In this document: positions 49,547 through 59,847 of the stretch, in pieces
How the letters are laid out: each line of letters opens with the position of its first letter
Numbering within the stretch: the first letter of the stretch is position 1
Assembly (NCBI GenBank): GCA_000447245.1
Contig: AUYT01000001.1
Coordinates: 1,234,001 to 1,298,000, forward strand
Direction of reading: 5' to 3'
Source of the DNA: a candidate division Zixibacteria bacterium RBG-1
GTDB taxonomy: Bacteria > Zixibacteria > MSB-5A5 > DSPP01 > RBG-1
DNA length: 64,000 nucleotides
Notes under the pieces: model-generated
What the model was told of the DNA's origin: nothing
Seen by the model: only the letters and a program-made list of their open reading frames with translations
Databases searched by the model: none
Program-made: the position numbers and the translations under genes

Positions 49547-51861
49547 TTGCCTAACAAAAGACTTCATCAAATAGCCAAAGAATACAATATCTCTTCAGAG
49601 GCCCTTTGTCGGTTTTAAGGGAGATGGGCTTTAGCATCAAGAGCCATATGAGCATAGCCGATGACAAGATGCTAAAAGCCATCGCGGAAAAATTCCGGGT
49701 GGAAAAGGAAGATATTAAAAAAGAGATTGCCCTCAAAAAGAAAAAACAGGAGGAGAGGTCCCAAAGAGAAAAGGCCAAAGCCGAAGAGATAGAAAAGGAA
49801 AAAGCCAAGGAAAGCGAAAAAGAAAAACCGCCCGGGGCTGGCGAAATTGTGGAAGTTTTAGATTTAGAAGAAGTGAAGGAGAAAGAGGCGCTCAAGGATT
49901 TAAAGCTTAAGAAAAAAGAGCATATTTTAAAAGGGGAAAGAAAATTAGCTGATTTTAAAAAGAGAAAAAATAAACCGGAAAAAGATAAAACATATGACGT
50001 CAAAGAAATCGAAGACAGTGTCAAAAAAACCTTGTCTTTGCTGGATACTCTAAAGACGGGTAAAAAGTATAAGAAAAAAGAAAAAGAGGAGGCTACAGAA
50101 GAAGTTGACAGCAAAACCATCAAAGTCAGTGAATTCATCTCTGTGGCAGAATTGGCCAGTCTGATGAATTTAAAGCCGGCCCAGGTCATCTCCAAATGCT
50201 TAGAACTGGGATTAATGGCTTCCATAAACCAGAGATTGGATATGGATACCATTGAAACCATAGCCCTGGAGTGCGGCTACACCGTAGAGAAAGAAACCGA
50301 AGTCGGAGTTGTTGATGAAGAGCAAGAAGAAGCCGGAGAGCAGGTTCCCCGTCCGCCGGTGGTCACCATTATGGGGCATGTGGACCACGGAAAAACTTCT
50401 CTTTTAGATTACATTCGTAAAAGCAATATCATAGCCGGCGAAGCCGGAGGGATTACCCAGCATATCGGAGCTTATGCAGTTGAACTCCCCAAGGGGAAAA
50501 TTACGTTCTTAGATACGCCCGGCCATGAAGCTTTTACCGCCATGAGAGCCAGAGGAGTACAGGCCACGGACATTGTGGTCTTAGTAATAGCCGCAGACGA
50601 CGGAGTAAAACCGCAGACCATAGAAGCCATTGACCATGCCAAAGCCGGCGGCGTTCCCATTATCGTAGCCATAAATAAAATCGATTTACCGGGGGCCAAC
50701 CCGGATTCTATCAGGCAACAACTTTCCAAGTATAATCTGATGTCGGAAGAGTGGGGAGGGAAGACTATTTTTGTGGAAGTCTCCGCCAAGAAGGGAACCG
50801 AAATTGAGCGTTTATTAGAGATGATTTTGTTACAAACAGAAATGTTAGAATTAAAAGCCAATGCCAACTGCAAAGCCACAGGGGTGGTCATAGAATCCAG
50901 ACTGGACCGGGGGAAAGGCCCTCTGGCCACAGTTTTAATTCAAAAAGGAACGCTTAGAAACGGAGACCCCATTGTAGCTGGGATTTATTCCGGCAAAGTC
51001 AGGGCCCTTTTGGATGAGAGAGGGCATTTATTAAGAGGGGTAGGTCCGGCAACCCCAGCCCAGGTTTTAGGGTTAGCCGGTGTTCCTCAAGCCGGTGACA
51101 CTTTCTTTGTGGCCAAATCCGAGCAGGAAGCCCGTGAAATTTCTGCCAAGAGAGCCCGGCTAAAACGGGAACAACAGTTACGCCAGATAAAACATGTCAC
51201 CCTGGATGAAGTTTATGAAAGAATAAAAGAAGGTCAGATTAAAGAATTGAAATTAGTCATCAAAGGAGATGTGGACGGTTCAGTGGAAGTTTTAAGCGAT
51301 ACCTTAGAAAAAATCTCCAATTCAGAAGTCAAAGTAAATATGATTCACAAAGGAGTAGGGGCTATAAACGAAAGTGACGTGCTTTTGGCGGCCGCCTCGG
51401 ATGCTATTATAATCGGCTTCCACATCCAGCCCAATTTGGGAGCCAGGGAGCTGGCCCAGCAGAATAAAGTGGACCTGCGGGTTTATCAAACTATTTATGA
51501 AGTGGAAAATGATATCAAAAAAGCCCTGGAGGGTCTATTGGAGCCGGAGATCATTGAAAAGATAACCGGCACGGTCGAAGTTCGTGAACTTTTCAGAGTT
51601 CCCAAGGTCGGGGTTGTGGCCGGCAGTTTCGTTCAATCCGGTGTGATAAAAAAAGGGGATAGAGTCAGAATTATAAGAGACGGAACGGTTGCCTACGAAG
51701 GAACCATAGGCTCACTGCGAAGATTCAATGACGATGTCAAAGAGGTGGAAAACGGCTTAGAATGTGGAATCAGAATCGAAAATTACAATGATGTCAAAGT
51801 CGGCGATATTATAGAAGCTTTTCAGGTTACCAAGTTAGCTAGAAAATTAGAGAAGGTTTAA
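49547..51861 (+). CDS. infB: translation initiation factor IF-2, frameshift near residue 20
   Basis: From TTG 49547 the frame reads LPNKRLHQIAKEYNISSEAL (IF2_N domain), then the frame must change by one base near 49604-49608 to continue as SVLREMGFSIKSHMS; adding one T to CCCTTTG restores it. The remaining 751-aa reading frame (from 49606) holds a charged linker, the second IF2_N domain (about 160-210), the GTPase core with GHVDHGKTS, DTPGHEAF, NKID, and domains II-IV. It brings fMet-tRNA to the 30S subunit. It is essential, so the frameshift is either an error or a downstream start is used. Confidence 0.93.
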
Positions 51862-51888
51862 GAGGTCTTAAGAATTATTGATGGCAAG

Positions 51889-52170
51889 ATGATAATAGGC
51901 AGCTGTAGTATAGAGTTGCATTTGCCGGAATCGGAATCTCTAAAGGATAAAAGACAAATCATAAAAAGTGTCAAAGACAGAATCAGAAATAAGTTCAATG
52001 TTTCAATCGCCGAAGTGGATGGAAATGATTTATGGCAAAGGGCAGTCTTAGCGGCCTGCGTGGTGGCCAACGATAAAAAATTTGCCAATCAGGTTTTAGC
52101 CCAAGTGGTAGAGCAGGTCAAAAGAGAAAGAAGCGTGGTTTTGTTAGATTATCATTTAGAGATTTACTGA
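51889..52170 (+). CDS. ylxP: YlxP-like DUF503 protein
   Basis: 93 aa matching the DUF503/YlxP family (IGSCSIELHLPESESLKDKRQIIKSVKDRIRNKFNVSIAEVDG, DLWQRAVLAACVVANDKKF). These small proteins sit between infB and rbfA in many bacteria and are suspected to help 30S biogenesis. Function unproven. The stop overlaps possible rbfA starts. Confidence 0.88.
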   Translation: MIIGSCSIELHLPESESLKDKRQIIKSVKDRIRNKFNVSIAEVDGNDLWQRAVLAACVVANDKKFANQVLAQVVEQVKRERSVVLLDYHLEIY

Positions 52171-52187
52171 TGGTAAAGGAAACAGTG

Positions 52188-52559
52188 ATGCAATATTCCA
52201 GGGCACTGAGAGTGCAGGACTTGTTAAAAAAAGAGATTTCTCAAATAATTCTGGAGATGTTAAAGGACCCGCAGATTGGGTTTGTGACCATTACGGCGGT
52301 AGAAGTCTCGGCAGATTTAAAAATCGCCAAAGTTTTTTATTCGGTTCTGGGGACTCCCCAAGAAAAACAGAACACGGCTTCGGCTCTGAACCGGGCCCGG
52401 GGTTTTGTCCAAGCCGAAATCAATCGTAGGGTGAGGATGAAAAAGACCCCCCAAATTAACTTTGAATTCGACCACTCCCTGGAATACGGAGACCGGATAG
52501 ACAAGATAATTGAACAGTTGCATCAGGAAGAAAAAGATAAAAGTGAAGAAGACGCTTAA
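52188..52559 (+). CDS. rbfA: ribosome-binding factor A
   Basis: 123 aa from ATG 52188, preferred because AAAGGA (52175-52180) is 7 nt upstream; ATG 52170 would add six residues. KH-like fold protein (RALRVQDLLKKEISQIILEMLKDPQIGFVTITAVEVSADLKIAKVFYS, VRMKKTPQINFEFDHSLEYG). It assists 16S rRNA 5'-end maturation in the 30S subunit. The tail overlaps nrnA. Confidence 0.95.
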   Translation: MQYSRALRVQDLLKKEISQIILEMLKDPQIGFVTITAVEVSADLKIAKVFYSVLGTPQEKQNTASALNRARGFVQAEINRRVRMKKTPQINFEFDHSLEYGDRIDKIIEQLHQEEKDKSEEDA

Positions 52560-53514
52560 TCAGATATTAAAATTAATCAAAAAAAGTAAAGCCATACTGA
52601 TTACTTCCCACATGGATCCGGACGGGGACTCCATTGGCTCCCAGCTGGCCTGGGGTTCCTTTTTAAAGCGCTTCAAAAAGCAGTTCAAAATCATCAATCA
52701 GGGTCAGATTCCGGAGAAATATCAGTTTCTGGACCCGCAAAACTTAATTGAAAATATTGATTCTAAAAATTATAAAGATTTCAGACCGGATGCGGTTTTT
52801 ATTTTCGAATGCTCTTATTTAGACCGGATCGGGAGAGTTCAAAAATTAATTTCTCCCAAAACTCCCATAATTAATATAGACCACCATCAGGATAACCAGA
52901 AATTCGGAACTATTAATATTCTGGATAAAAAAGCCAGTGCCGTGGCGGAAACAATCTTTGACCTGTTAAAACTGGCTAAATTTAAAATCACCCCCCAGAC
53001 AGCTAACTGGCTTTATGCCGCCATTTTGACCGATACCGGCAGATTTCGATTCTCTTCGACCACCAGCAAATGTTTGAGAGTTTGCGCTGAGCTAATCGAT
53101 TCAGGAGCTGACCCGAAACTTTTGACAGATAAGATTTACTATAGTGTTAACCTTTCTGATTTAAGGTTTCTGGGTTATGTATTGTCCCAGATGGAGATTG
53201 AGGAAGACGGAAAAATTTCCAGTATCGCCCTCAAAAAGGAAATTCTGGACCGGTATCAAATCAACACTGAAAATACCGAGGGGGTAGTGGATTATTCATT
53301 GCTTTTAAAGGGGGTAAAAGTTGGAATTTTGTTTAAAGAAATTGCTCCGGACAGGACCAAAGTGAGCTTACGCTCTCAGAACAACATCGATATCAGCAGA
53401 ATAGCCAAGGCTTTTGGAGGGGGAGGACACAAAAACGCAGCCGGATGTTTATTGAGAGTTAACATGCAGGAAGCCAAGGAAATCGTCTTAAAGGAGATTA
53501 AAAAATGGATTTAG
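52543..53514 (+). CDS. nrnA: NrnA-type DHH phosphoesterase (oligoribonuclease/pAp phosphatase)
   Basis: 323 aa from GTG 52543 (longer reading from 52510 would add residues lying deep in rbfA). DHH motifs: SHMDPDGDSIGSQL, NIDHHQDN, ILTDTGRFRFSST and, in DHHA1, GGGGHKNAAGC. It cleaves nano-RNAs and dephosphorylates pAp in the cytoplasm. Overlaps rbfA by 17 nt and truB by 10 nt. Order rbfA-nrnA-truB is widespread. Confidence 0.93.
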   Translation: MKKTLNQILKLIKKSKAILITSHMDPDGDSIGSQLAWGSFLKRFKKQFKIINQGQIPEKYQFLDPQNLIENIDSKNYKDFRPDAVFIFECSYLDRIGRVQKLISPKTPIINIDHHQDNQKFGTINILDKKASAVAETIFDLLKLAKFKITPQTANWLYAAILTDTGRFRFSSTTSKCLRVCAELIDSGADPKLLTDKIYYSVNLSDLRFLGYVLSQMEIEEDGKISSIALKKEILDRYQINTENTEGVVDYSLLLKGVKVGILFKEIAPDRTKVSLRSQNNIDISRIAKAFGGGGHKNAAGCLLRVNMQEAKEIVLKEIKKWI

Positions 53515-54458
53515 CATATCTCAATTACGTTCGATATGAAGGCGGGCTGGTAATCAATAAACCAACCGGAATTACTTCACACGACACTTTAGATGAATTG
53601 CGTGACTTGCTACCAAATATAAGCATAGGGCATACGGGAACTTTGGACCCTCAAGCTAGTGGAGTTTTATTTGCCCTCTTAGGAAAAGCCACCAAAATTG
53701 CCAATTTTATTGAGAACTGGGATAAAGAGTATTCAGCCAAAATTAAATTAGGGGTAAAGACAGATACTTACGATATGGAGGGAAGAATCTTAGAGGTGGT
53801 GGACGAGTTTCAGGTAAGCGAATCTGAAATAAAAGAGAGCGTAGGAAGTTTGATTGGAGAAATATCTCAAATCCCACCGGTATATTCGGCCATAAAATAT
53901 AAAGGGAAGAAGCTTTATGAATATGCCCGAGCCGGTGTGGAAATAAAACCTGAGAGAAGAAAAGTTACCATAAAAAATTTGGAAATTGTCAATATTAATT
54001 TACCTTATGTAGAGCTAAAAATTAATTGTTCCAAGGGGACCTATATCAGGTCCATAGCCAACGACTTAGGTGAAAAGTTGGGCTGTGGGGCAGTTTTGGC
54101 GGCTTTAATCAGAAACAAAGTGGGCCCTTATACTTTAGAGCAAGCCGTAACCTTAGAAAAAGTCGCAGAAATTTGTAACGAAAATAAAATTTCAGATTAT
54201 ATTATTCCAATTTCTGTAATCTTAAAAGATTTACCAAAGATTGTGGTTGAAGAAGGTTGTGAAGAAAGAATAAAGAATGGAATGGAACTGAAAAGAGAAA
54301 ATCTGGCTTCAGCTGATAGCTGTGAATCCGGGGAAACAGTTAAAGTAATAAATGCAAACGGAGAAGTTTTGGCTGTGGGAAAGTTTTTGGTTTCCTCTGC
54401 GGAACTGGAAAAAAATAAGGCTGGAAAAATTTTCCAATACTTGAGGGTGTTAATCTAA
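53505..54458 (+). CDS. truB: tRNA pseudouridine(55) synthase
   Basis: 317 aa. GLVINKPTGITSHDTL, catalytic Asp in GHTGTLDPQASGVL, the Tyr in DKEYSAKIKLGVKTDTYD, QIPPVYSAIKYKGKKLYEYAR and CSKGTYIRSIANDLGE. It makes pseudouridine 55 in the T loop of tRNAs. Starts 10 nt inside nrnA. Confidence 0.97.
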   Translation: MDLAYLNYVRYEGGLVINKPTGITSHDTLDELRDLLPNISIGHTGTLDPQASGVLFALLGKATKIANFIENWDKEYSAKIKLGVKTDTYDMEGRILEVVDEFQVSESEIKESVGSLIGEISQIPPVYSAIKYKGKKLYEYARAGVEIKPERRKVTIKNLEIVNINLPYVELKINCSKGTYIRSIANDLGEKLGCGAVLAALIRNKVGPYTLEQAVTLEKVAEICNENKISDYIIPISVILKDLPKIVVEEGCEERIKNGMELKRENLASADSCESGETVKVINANGEVLAVGKFLVSSAELEKNKAGKIFQYLRVLI

Positions 54459-54459
54459 T

Positions 54460-55392
54460 ATGCACATCTGTTTTGATATAAGAAAGGTCCAGCTGGACCA
54501 TTTGGACAGACCAGTGGTAACTTTGGGAACGTTTGACGGAGTGCATGTTGGTCACCAGATCCTAATAAAGAGAGTAGTCCAAAAAGCGCAGGAATTAAAA
54601 AAGAAATCAGTGGTGGTTACTTATGAACCCCATCCCCAGACGGTGGTTTCTCCTCTAAACGCACCGCTACTTTTAACTGCATTGGAGGAAAAGGTCCCTT
54701 TACTCGAACAGTTAGGAATTGATGAGTTGTTGATAATAAATTTTGACCAGGAGCTTTCCAATTTTACGACTCAAGAATTTATCGAAGAAATTTTGGTGAA
54801 AAAATTGAACCCGGCCCATTTAATAGTGGGATATAATCATGCTTTCGGAAAAAACCGGGAAGGGAAGGTTGAAAATCTCAGAGACGCCGGTAGCATTTAC
54901 AATTTTGGCTTTGAGATGGTGGACCCGGTAGATACAAATGACAATGTCATCAGCAGCAGCAAAATCAGAAAAGAATTAACTTTAGGAAATTTTAGGGCAG
55001 CTAAAAAAATGTTGGGACATAGCTATCCAATTTTTGGAACAGTTATTTTCGGCTCCGGTTTGGGAGCAACTTTAGGATATCCCACCGCTAATTTATCTGT
55101 GGCAAGCAATAAACTTTTACCCAAATCCGGAGTATATAGTGGTAAGGTTCAGATAGAGAGCAAGACCCACTTCGGGATGGCCTATATTGGCCAGCGACCG
55201 ACTTTGAATCAAAAAGAAATTGTCATTGAAGCCCATATATTTAATTTTGAGGGGAACCTGTATGACCGAAAAATTGCCCTATATTTGGATGAATATATCA
55301 GAGAAGACCAAAAATTCAGTTCGGTACAAGATTTGAAACTTCAAATGCAGAAAGATGAAGTTTTGGTCAAACAATATTATCAACTAAACTAG
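54460..55392 (+). CDS. ribF: bifunctional riboflavin kinase / FAD synthetase
   Basis: 310 aa. N-terminal FMN adenylyltransferase domain ([16 protein letters not shown] with HxGH-like motif, [12 protein letters not shown]) and C-terminal riboflavin kinase domain ([33 protein letters not shown]). Converts riboflavin to FMN and FAD. Starts 1 nt after truB. Confidence 0.96.
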   Translation: MHICFDIRKVQLDHLDRPVVTLGTFDGVHVGHQILIKRVVQKAQELKKKSVVVTYEPHPQTVVSPLNAPLLLTALEEKVPLLEQLGIDELLIINFDQELSNFTTQEFIEEILVKKLNPAHLIVGYNHAFGKNREGKVENLRDAGSIYNFGFEMVDPVDTNDNVISSSKIRKELTLGNFRAAKKMLGHSYPIFGTVIFGSGLGATLGYPTANLSVASNKLLPKSGVYSGKVQIESKTHFGMAYIGQRPTLNQKEIVIEAHIFNFEGNLYDRKIALYLDEYIREDQKFSSVQDLKLQMQKDEVLVKQYYQLN

Positions 55393-55400
55393 GAGGAAGT

Positions 55401-55670
55401 GTGCCGTTAGCCAAAGAGAAAAAAACCGCTATCGTCAAAGAATTCCAGCAGCATCCCCAAGACCGGGGCTCGGAAGAAATCCAGATTGCCCTTTTGACCC
55501 AGAGAATAAACGAGCTGACCGAGCATCTGAAAACTCATACCAAGGATTTTCATTCCCGGCTGGGTCTGCTCAAAATGGTGAGTCAGAGGAAGAGGCTGTT
55601 AGCCTATTTAAGAAGAAAAAATCCGGGCAACTACAAAAAGATATTAGAAAAATTAAGTTTACGAAAATAA
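55401..55670 (+). CDS. rpsO: 30S ribosomal protein S15
   Basis: 89 aa, the standard S15 length, with GTG start (SD AGGAGG). [58 protein letters not shown] is characteristic. Binds the 16S central domain. Followed by pnp, as in most bacteria. Confidence 0.98.
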   Translation: MPLAKEKKTAIVKEFQQHPQDRGSEEIQIALLTQRINELTEHLKTHTKDFHSRLGLLKMVSQRKRLLAYLRRKNPGNYKKILEKLSLRK

Positions 55671-55682
55671 AAAGGAGTGTGG

Positions 55683-57776
55683 ATGGTTTATAAAGTGGAG
55701 TTGGAAGTGGGGGGAAGAACCCTCACTATTGAAACCGGTAAAGTAGCCAAACAAGCCGACGGAGCGGTGACAGTCCGCTACGGCGATACCATGATTTTAG
55801 CCACGGCCGTGGCTGCCCCGGAGGTTCGGGAAGAGCAGGACTTTTTCCCGCTGACAGTTGACTACCGGGAGAAAGCTTATGCGGCCGGAAAAATTCCCGG
55901 CGGATTTTTTAAAAGAGAAGGAAGACCTTCGGAAAAAGAAACCTTGACCTCCCGTCTGATTGACAGACCCTTAAGACCTTTGTTCCCGGAGGAATTTTTA
56001 AACGAAGTCCAGATTTTAGTCAGTGTCTTATCCAGTGACCAGGAAAATGACGGAGATGTTTTAGGAATAATAGGCGCCTCAGCCGCTCTGGCCATTTCCA
56101 AAATCCCTCTGTCGGAGCCGATTGGGGGAGTCAGAATCGGAAGAGTCAATCAAGAGTGGGTCATAAACCCCACCCACAGCCAATTAGAGGAAAGTGACTT
56201 GAACCTAATTGCGGCCGGAACCAATGAAAATATCATTATGGTGGAGGGGGGGTGCTCTGAAATTTCCGAACCGGAATTATTGCAGGCCTTGGAGCTGGCT
56301 CACCAGGAGATTAAGCGAATCATCGAAAAAATTAACGAATTGGCCGGTATGTGCGGAATACCCAAGATGGAGGTCAAAAAACAGGAAACCAATCCGGACC
56401 TGGAAAAAGAAGTGAGGCAATTAGCCAAAAGCCAAATCGACCAGGCTAACCGGGTTCATGAGAAATCAGCCCGGCAGGAAGCCCTGGATAAAATTAAGGA
56501 AAAAGTTCTGGAAGCCCTGAAAGAAAAATATCCGGAAAGTGATAATGCCGTAGTAAACAATCTATATCAGCTGGAAAAAGAATCGGTTCGCAAGATGATA
56601 CTGGAAGAAAATTTACGCACGGATGGAAGAAAAGCGGATGTAATCAGGCCGATTACCTGTGAAATCGGGGTCTTGCCCCGAACACACGGGTCGGCCCTTT
56701 TCACCAGAGGTCAGACCCAGAGTTTAGTGGCCACTACCCTGGGAACTAAGATAGATGAGCAAAGAATAGAAGACCTCTTAGGGGAATCCACCAAAAGCTA
56801 CATGCTGCATTACAACTTTCCACCATTCAGTGTCGGTGAAGTCAGACCAACCCGGGGTCCCGGAAGAAGGGAAATAGGGCACGGTGCTCTGGCTGAAAGA
56901 GCCATTGAACCTGTCATCCCCAAAGATGAGCTCTTTCCTTATACCATCAGAATCGTGGCTGATATTCTGGAATCCAACGGTTCCTCTTCAATGGCGACTG
57001 TCTGCGGCGGTTCCTTGGCTCTGATGGATGCCGGAGTACCCATTAAAACTTCGGTAGCCGGGATTGCCATGGGGTTGGTCAAAGGTGACAAAAAGAGCGT
57101 GGTCCTGACAGATATTTCCGGGATTGAAGACCATTTAGGTGATATGGATTTCAAAGTAAGCGGAACCAGAACAGGAATAACCGCTTTCCAGATGGATGTC
57201 AAGGTAGAGGGAATCGGCTTGGACATCTTAAAGCAAGCCTTAGAGCAGGCCCGGGTGGCCCGGCTGGAAGTTCTGAATACCATGGATAAAACCATCTCTG
57301 CTCCCCGGCCGGAGCTTTCGGTTTACGCTCCCCGCATAACCAGCATTAAGATTAAACCGGAAAAGATAGGAGAGGTAATCGGAACCGGCGGAAAGATAAT
57401 CCGGGCTATAATCGAACAATCCGGTGCCAAAATTGATATTGAGGATGATGGGATGGTTTATATTGCCGCCACCAATCCGGAATCAGCCGAAAAAGCAAAA
57501 CAGATGATTATGAAAATATTGGAAGAGCCGGAAATGGGAAAAGTCTATATGGGAAAAGTAAAGAAGGTGACCACCTTTGGAGCTTTTGTAGAGATACTTC
57601 CCGGACAGGAGGGACTGGTACATATTTCGGAACTGGAGTTCAGGAGGGTTCATAAAGTTGAGGATGTGGTCAATGTGGGGGATGAAATTCAGGTAAAAGT
57701 AATCGGGATTGAGCCGGATGGAAAAATAAGATTATCCCGCAAAGCCACTTTGACCGATGCTTATTCCAAAAGATGA
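55683..57776 (+). CDS. pnp: polyribonucleotide nucleotidyltransferase (PNPase)
   Basis: 697 aa from ATG 55683 (AGGAG 5 nt upstream; a GTG at 55677 lies in the SD). Two RNase PH domains (first with GGFFKREGRPSEKE; second with RTHGSALFTRGQTQ and SDxxG-like DLLGESTK), a helical linker, KH (GEVIGTGGKIIRAI) and S1 (GKVKKVTTFGAFVEILPGQEGLVHISEL) domains. Phosphorolytic 3'-to-5' exonuclease; a trimer. With RNase Y in this window, it suggests a Y-based decay pathway. Confidence 0.98.
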   Translation: MVYKVELEVGGRTLTIETGKVAKQADGAVTVRYGDTMILATAVAAPEVREEQDFFPLTVDYREKAYAAGKIPGGFFKREGRPSEKETLTSRLIDRPLRPLFPEEFLNEVQILVSVLSSDQENDGDVLGIIGASAALAISKIPLSEPIGGVRIGRVNQEWVINPTHSQLEESDLNLIAAGTNENIIMVEGGCSEISEPELLQALELAHQEIKRIIEKINELAGMCGIPKMEVKKQETNPDLEKEVRQLAKSQIDQANRVHEKSARQEALDKIKEKVLEALKEKYPESDNAVVNNLYQLEKESVRKMILEENLRTDGRKADVIRPITCEIGVLPRTHGSALFTRGQTQSLVATTLGTKIDEQRIEDLLGESTKSYMLHYNFPPFSVGEVRPTRGPGRREIGHGALAERAIEPVIPKDELFPYTIRIVADILESNGSSSMATVCGGSLALMDAGVPIKTSVAGIAMGLVKGDKKSVVLTDISGIEDHLGDMDFKVSGTRTGITAFQMDVKVEGIGLDILKQALEQARVARLEVLNTMDKTISAPRPELSVYAPRITSIKIKPEKIGEVIGTGGKIIRAIIEQSGAKIDIEDDGMVYIAATNPESAEKAKQMIMKILEEPEMGKVYMGKVKKVTTFGAFVEILPGQEGLVHISELEFRRVHKVEDVVNVGDEIQVKVIGIEPDGKIRLSRKATLTDAYSKR

Positions 57777-59047
57777 CACAGTCGGTTTATCAGAAGACAG
57801 TCTTAGATAACGGAATTCGGGTGATAAGCGAGAAGGTGAACTCAGTCCGCTCTATCTCCATAGGAATCTGGGTGGATGTCGGCTCCCGGGATGAAGCTCC
57901 GCCGGAAAGCGGAGTTTCTCATTTTCTGGAGCATATGGTTTTCAAGGGGACCAGGAAAAGAACCGCCAAGGAAATTGCCCAGGCCCTGGAGTCGGTGGGC
58001 GGCATCTTGAACGCTTTCACCACCCGAGAACAGACCTGTTATTACGCGCATATTTTAGACGAACATCTGCCCATTGCCGTGGATGTCCTGTCTGACATTC
58101 TGAAAGATTCACTGTTGGACCCGCAGGAACTGGAAAAAGAGAAGAAAGTCATCATCGAAGAGATCAAAGACATAGAAGATAACCCCGGCGATTTAATTCA
58201 TGATTTGTATGCCACCGCCTTATGGCCGGATCACCCTTTGGGAAGACCGGTAATCGGAACTCGGGAGACAGTCTCCAGCTTAAAGCGGAATAATTTGACC
58301 GGTTATATGCAGAAGAACTATTCCAGCAAGAAAGTGGTGGTGGCTGCTTCCGGCAACGTCAACCATCAAGAACTGGTAAAATTAATCGAGCAAAGTTTAA
58401 GTTTTGATTCCGGCAACGGCTTGGAAGCTAATTCTGGAGAAGTGCCGGTAAAATCCAATTTGAAAATTGTGACCCGGGAAACGGCTCAGAGTCATATCTG
58501 TCTGGGTGTAACCAGTTTTCCCTACAGGCATCCCAGCCGCCAGGCTCTGTTTGTTTTGAATACTATCTTAGGGGGAGGAATGAGTTCCCGTCTGTTTCAA
58601 ACCGTACGAGAGAATTCCGGACTGGCGTACTCCATTTATTCATTTCTGGATTTTTTTGAGGATGCCGGAACTTTCGGGGTTTATCTGGGCACCAACTCGG
58701 AGCAGGTTCAAAAAGCGCTGGAGCTGGTTTTGCAGGAAATCAAAAATATGAAAAAGGAAGAGCTATCTTCCCAGGAGCTGTACTTCGCCAAATCTCAAAT
58801 CAAAGGAAATCTGGTAATCGGGATGGAATCAACTTCCAACCGCATGACCCGCTTAGCCAGAAACGAGCTTTTTTTGAATGAATATCTGCCCATTGAAAAA
58901 ACCATAGCTGAAATCGAAAAAGTAAAAGAAAAAGAAATCCACGAAATCGCCAACCGGCTTTTTACTCCGGAGAGACTCTGTCTGGCTTTAATCGGTCCCA
59001 ATCATGCGGACCTTGCCCAAAAAATCGACTGGGAAATTCTAAACTAA
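57773..59047 (+). CDS. M16 family zinc peptidase
   Basis: 424 aa. Inverted zinc motif HFLEH (His50, Glu53, His54) with the downstream Glu in IIEEIKDIEDNP near residue 125. The C-terminal domain has GGGMSSRLFQTVREN and LAYSIYSF. It is the PqqL/YmxG-type group often beside pnp. Substrate unknown. Overlaps pnp by 4 nt (ATGA). Confidence 0.92.
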   Translation: MTQSVYQKTVLDNGIRVISEKVNSVRSISIGIWVDVGSRDEAPPESGVSHFLEHMVFKGTRKRTAKEIAQALESVGGILNAFTTREQTCYYAHILDEHLPIAVDVLSDILKDSLLDPQELEKEKKVIIEEIKDIEDNPGDLIHDLYATALWPDHPLGRPVIGTRETVSSLKRNNLTGYMQKNYSSKKVVVAASGNVNHQELVKLIEQSLSFDSGNGLEANSGEVPVKSNLKIVTRETAQSHICLGVTSFPYRHPSRQALFVLNTILGGGMSSRLFQTVRENSGLAYSIYSFLDFFEDAGTFGVYLGTNSEQVQKALELVLQEIKNMKKEELSSQELYFAKSQIKGNLVIGMESTSNRMTRLARNELFLNEYLPIEKTIAEIEKVKEKEIHEIANRLFTPERLCLALIGPNHADLAQKIDWEILN

Positions 59048-59062
59048 ATTAAGACCAATCTA

Positions 59063-59842
59063 TTGCAGATTTTAACTTACCACAAAATCGGACCTAAATT
59101 TGATTTGGGGATTACTCATCAATCCCAAAATCAACTTTTCGCTCAACTGAAAAATTTGAAGGAAGAGGGATTTGGTACGGTCAGTCTGGAGAAAGCCGGT
59201 AACCCTCAGGAAAATTCATCCCCGAAAAGTTTCGCTATAACGTTTGACGACGGCTATGAAAATATTTATACCTGTGCTTTTCCGGTTTTGCAGGAGTTGG
59301 GATTTACTGCTACAGTTTTTATGGTAACGGGATTTGCAGGTAAGTATAATTCCTGGGATTTTAATTTCGGCAGAAAGGGGTTTAGACATTTGAGCTGGGA
59401 GCAGATTAGAGAAATGGCAAAATACGGGATAAGCTTTGGTTCTCACACTGTCAGCCATCCGGATTTGACTAAATTGGACAGAAAATATGTGGAATATGAG
59501 TTGCGAGATTCCAAGCAAGCTTTGGAACAGAAACTAGGTCGGGAAGTAAAATATCTGTCTTATCCTTTCGGAAAGTACAATTCTATGATTACAGAAGAAA
59601 CCAAAACAGTTGGATATCAAAACGCCTTTACCCTTTATCCCAATGGTTCAGCAAGAAATTTTGACCCTTACGCTATAAAGAGAATCGGGATTTACCGGTT
59701 CGACACACCTTTGAGCTTGAAAATTAAATTAGAAGGTGGGTTTTGGTATGGTTTGGAAAATTTGAAGGGGACTTTGATAAATCGATTGTCTTATGGAACA
59801 TCTATTGTCAAAGCTAAACCCAAGTATAATGTTTTGAACTAA
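59063..59842 (+). CDS. polysaccharide deacetylase family protein
   Basis: 259 aa from TTG 59063. NodB-type (CE4) homology domain: [12 protein letters not shown] (motif 1, metal Asp), [23 protein letters not shown] (motif 2 with two metal His), [10 protein letters not shown]. No signal peptide, so it may be cytoplasmic or membrane-associated; such short deacetylases usually act on cell-wall or capsule precursors. It lies 15 nt after the M16 gene. Substrate is not predictable. Confidence 0.88.
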   Translation: MQILTYHKIGPKFDLGITHQSQNQLFAQLKNLKEEGFGTVSLEKAGNPQENSSPKSFAITFDDGYENIYTCAFPVLQELGFTATVFMVTGFAGKYNSWDFNFGRKGFRHLSWEQIREMAKYGISFGSHTVSHPDLTKLDRKYVEYELRDSKQALEQKLGREVKYLSYPFGKYNSMITEETKTVGYQNAFTLYPNGSARNFDPYAIKRIGIYRFDTPLSLKIKLEGGFWYGLENLKGTLINRLSYGTSIVKAKPKYNVLN

Positions 59843-59847
59843 GAATT

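Noticed and set aside
49601-49610. Programmed -1 frameshift in infB
   Set aside because: The site does not form an X XXY YYZ heptamer in the zero frame and no downstream structure stands out.
49551-50261. 236-aa reading frame on the minus strand opposite infB
   Set aside because: Ser/Phe-rich shadow of the Lys/Glu-rich IF-2 linker, without an SD or homology.
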